DNA of 5,761 bases, taken from contig JABXIR010000214.1 of NCBI GenBank assembly GCA_013372965.1, positions 1 to 5,761 of the forward strand, in the 5' to 3' direction. The notes below the pieces were generated by a model. It had not been told where the DNA came from and did no database searches. It saw nothing but the letters and a program-made list of their open reading frames with translations. Position 1 is the stretch's first letter, and each line of letters opens with the position of its first letter. Below are positions 5,637 through 5,761 of this stretch, one piece after another. The translations under genes and the position numbers were made by a program. This DNA is from Gammaproteobacteria bacterium (GTDB taxonomy: Bacteria > Pseudomonadota > Gammaproteobacteria > Pseudomonadales > DSM-25080).

Positions 5637-5761
5637 ACCCCTGGTTTCCATCCGTTTGTAATCGGATAGCGTCGGTCACGACCAAAGCCGCGCTGAGATA
5701 TCCGCACGCCAATCGGAGCCTGACGACGCTTGTATTCGTTAATATCAACCAAGCGAACCAC
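5633..5761 (-). CDS. nadE: NAD+ synthetase, C-terminal 42 codons (runs off the right edge)
   Basis: Seen: an open minus-strand frame enters at 5761 and ends at TAA 5635-5633. It encodes VVRLVDINEYKRRQAP followed by GVRISQRGFGRDRRYPITNGW and a four-residue tail. The EYKRRQAP and FGRDRRYPI motifs match the extreme C-terminus of glutamine-dependent NAD+ synthetases. Known: NadE converts nicotinate adenine dinucleotide to NAD+ using ATP and ammonia or glutamine, in the cytoplasm. Only the tail of the synthetase domain is present here, so whether the protein has an N-terminal amidase domain cannot be seen. The gene converges on bamD, and its transcript probably ends at the 5491-5521 terminator. 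Confidence 0.85.
   Translation of the reverse strand: MVRLVDINEYKRRQAPIGVRISQRGFGRDRRYPITNGWKPGV

Overview
The window looks like a chromosomal housekeeping locus of a gammaproteobacterium, probably marine or aquatic. The lineage below class is not determined. The basis is gene content: rluD and pgeF lie side by side, clpB is just beyond them on the same strand, bamD is divergent from rluD, and the end of nadE converges on bamD. The linkage of bamD, rluD, pgeF and clpB is classic in gammaproteobacteria (known for E. coli and Pseudomonas). No mobile element, CRISPR array, tRNA or rRNA is visible.

Layout from left to right. Bases 1-51 (minus) are the first 17 codons of clpB, preceded by a good ribosome binding site and a very good sigma-32 heat-shock promoter (90-117). 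The rest of 52-459 is a non-coding divergent spacer. Bases 460-2598 (plus) encode a 712-residue lipoprotein of unknown role. It has tandem cadherin/Ig-like (NDAP-type) domains in its N-terminal third and a beta-rich, possibly propeller-like C-terminal half. It ends at a strong rho-independent terminator (2631-2658). Bases 2659-2824 are non-coding, with an imperfect inverted repeat. Bases 2825-3511 (minus) are pgeF, starting at a TTG that overlaps the stop of rluD (3508-4464, minus). A short AT-rich divergent spacer separates rluD from bamD (4568-5473, plus). bamD ends at a strong, symmetric terminator (5491-5521). Beyond it are about three copies of a 23-bp tandem repeat whose last copy runs into the stop codon of nadE (5633 to the window edge, minus).

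The genes form three groups. rluD and pgeF are a translationally coupled pair serving 23S rRNA pseudouridylation and quality control of peptidoglycan precursors. bamD supplies an essential lipoprotein of the outer-membrane beta-barrel assembly machine. clpB is the heat-shock disaggregase. The lipoprotein gene is the accessory part. It sits in the opposite orientation between pgeF and clpB, which are usually neighbours, with its own ribosome binding site and terminator, so it looks like an insertion into a conserved locus. I saw no clear evidence of a new multi-gene system. The points most worth a second look are this lipoprotein and its unassigned C-terminal half, the altered N-terminal motif of PgeF, and the tandem repeat that includes the nadE stop.
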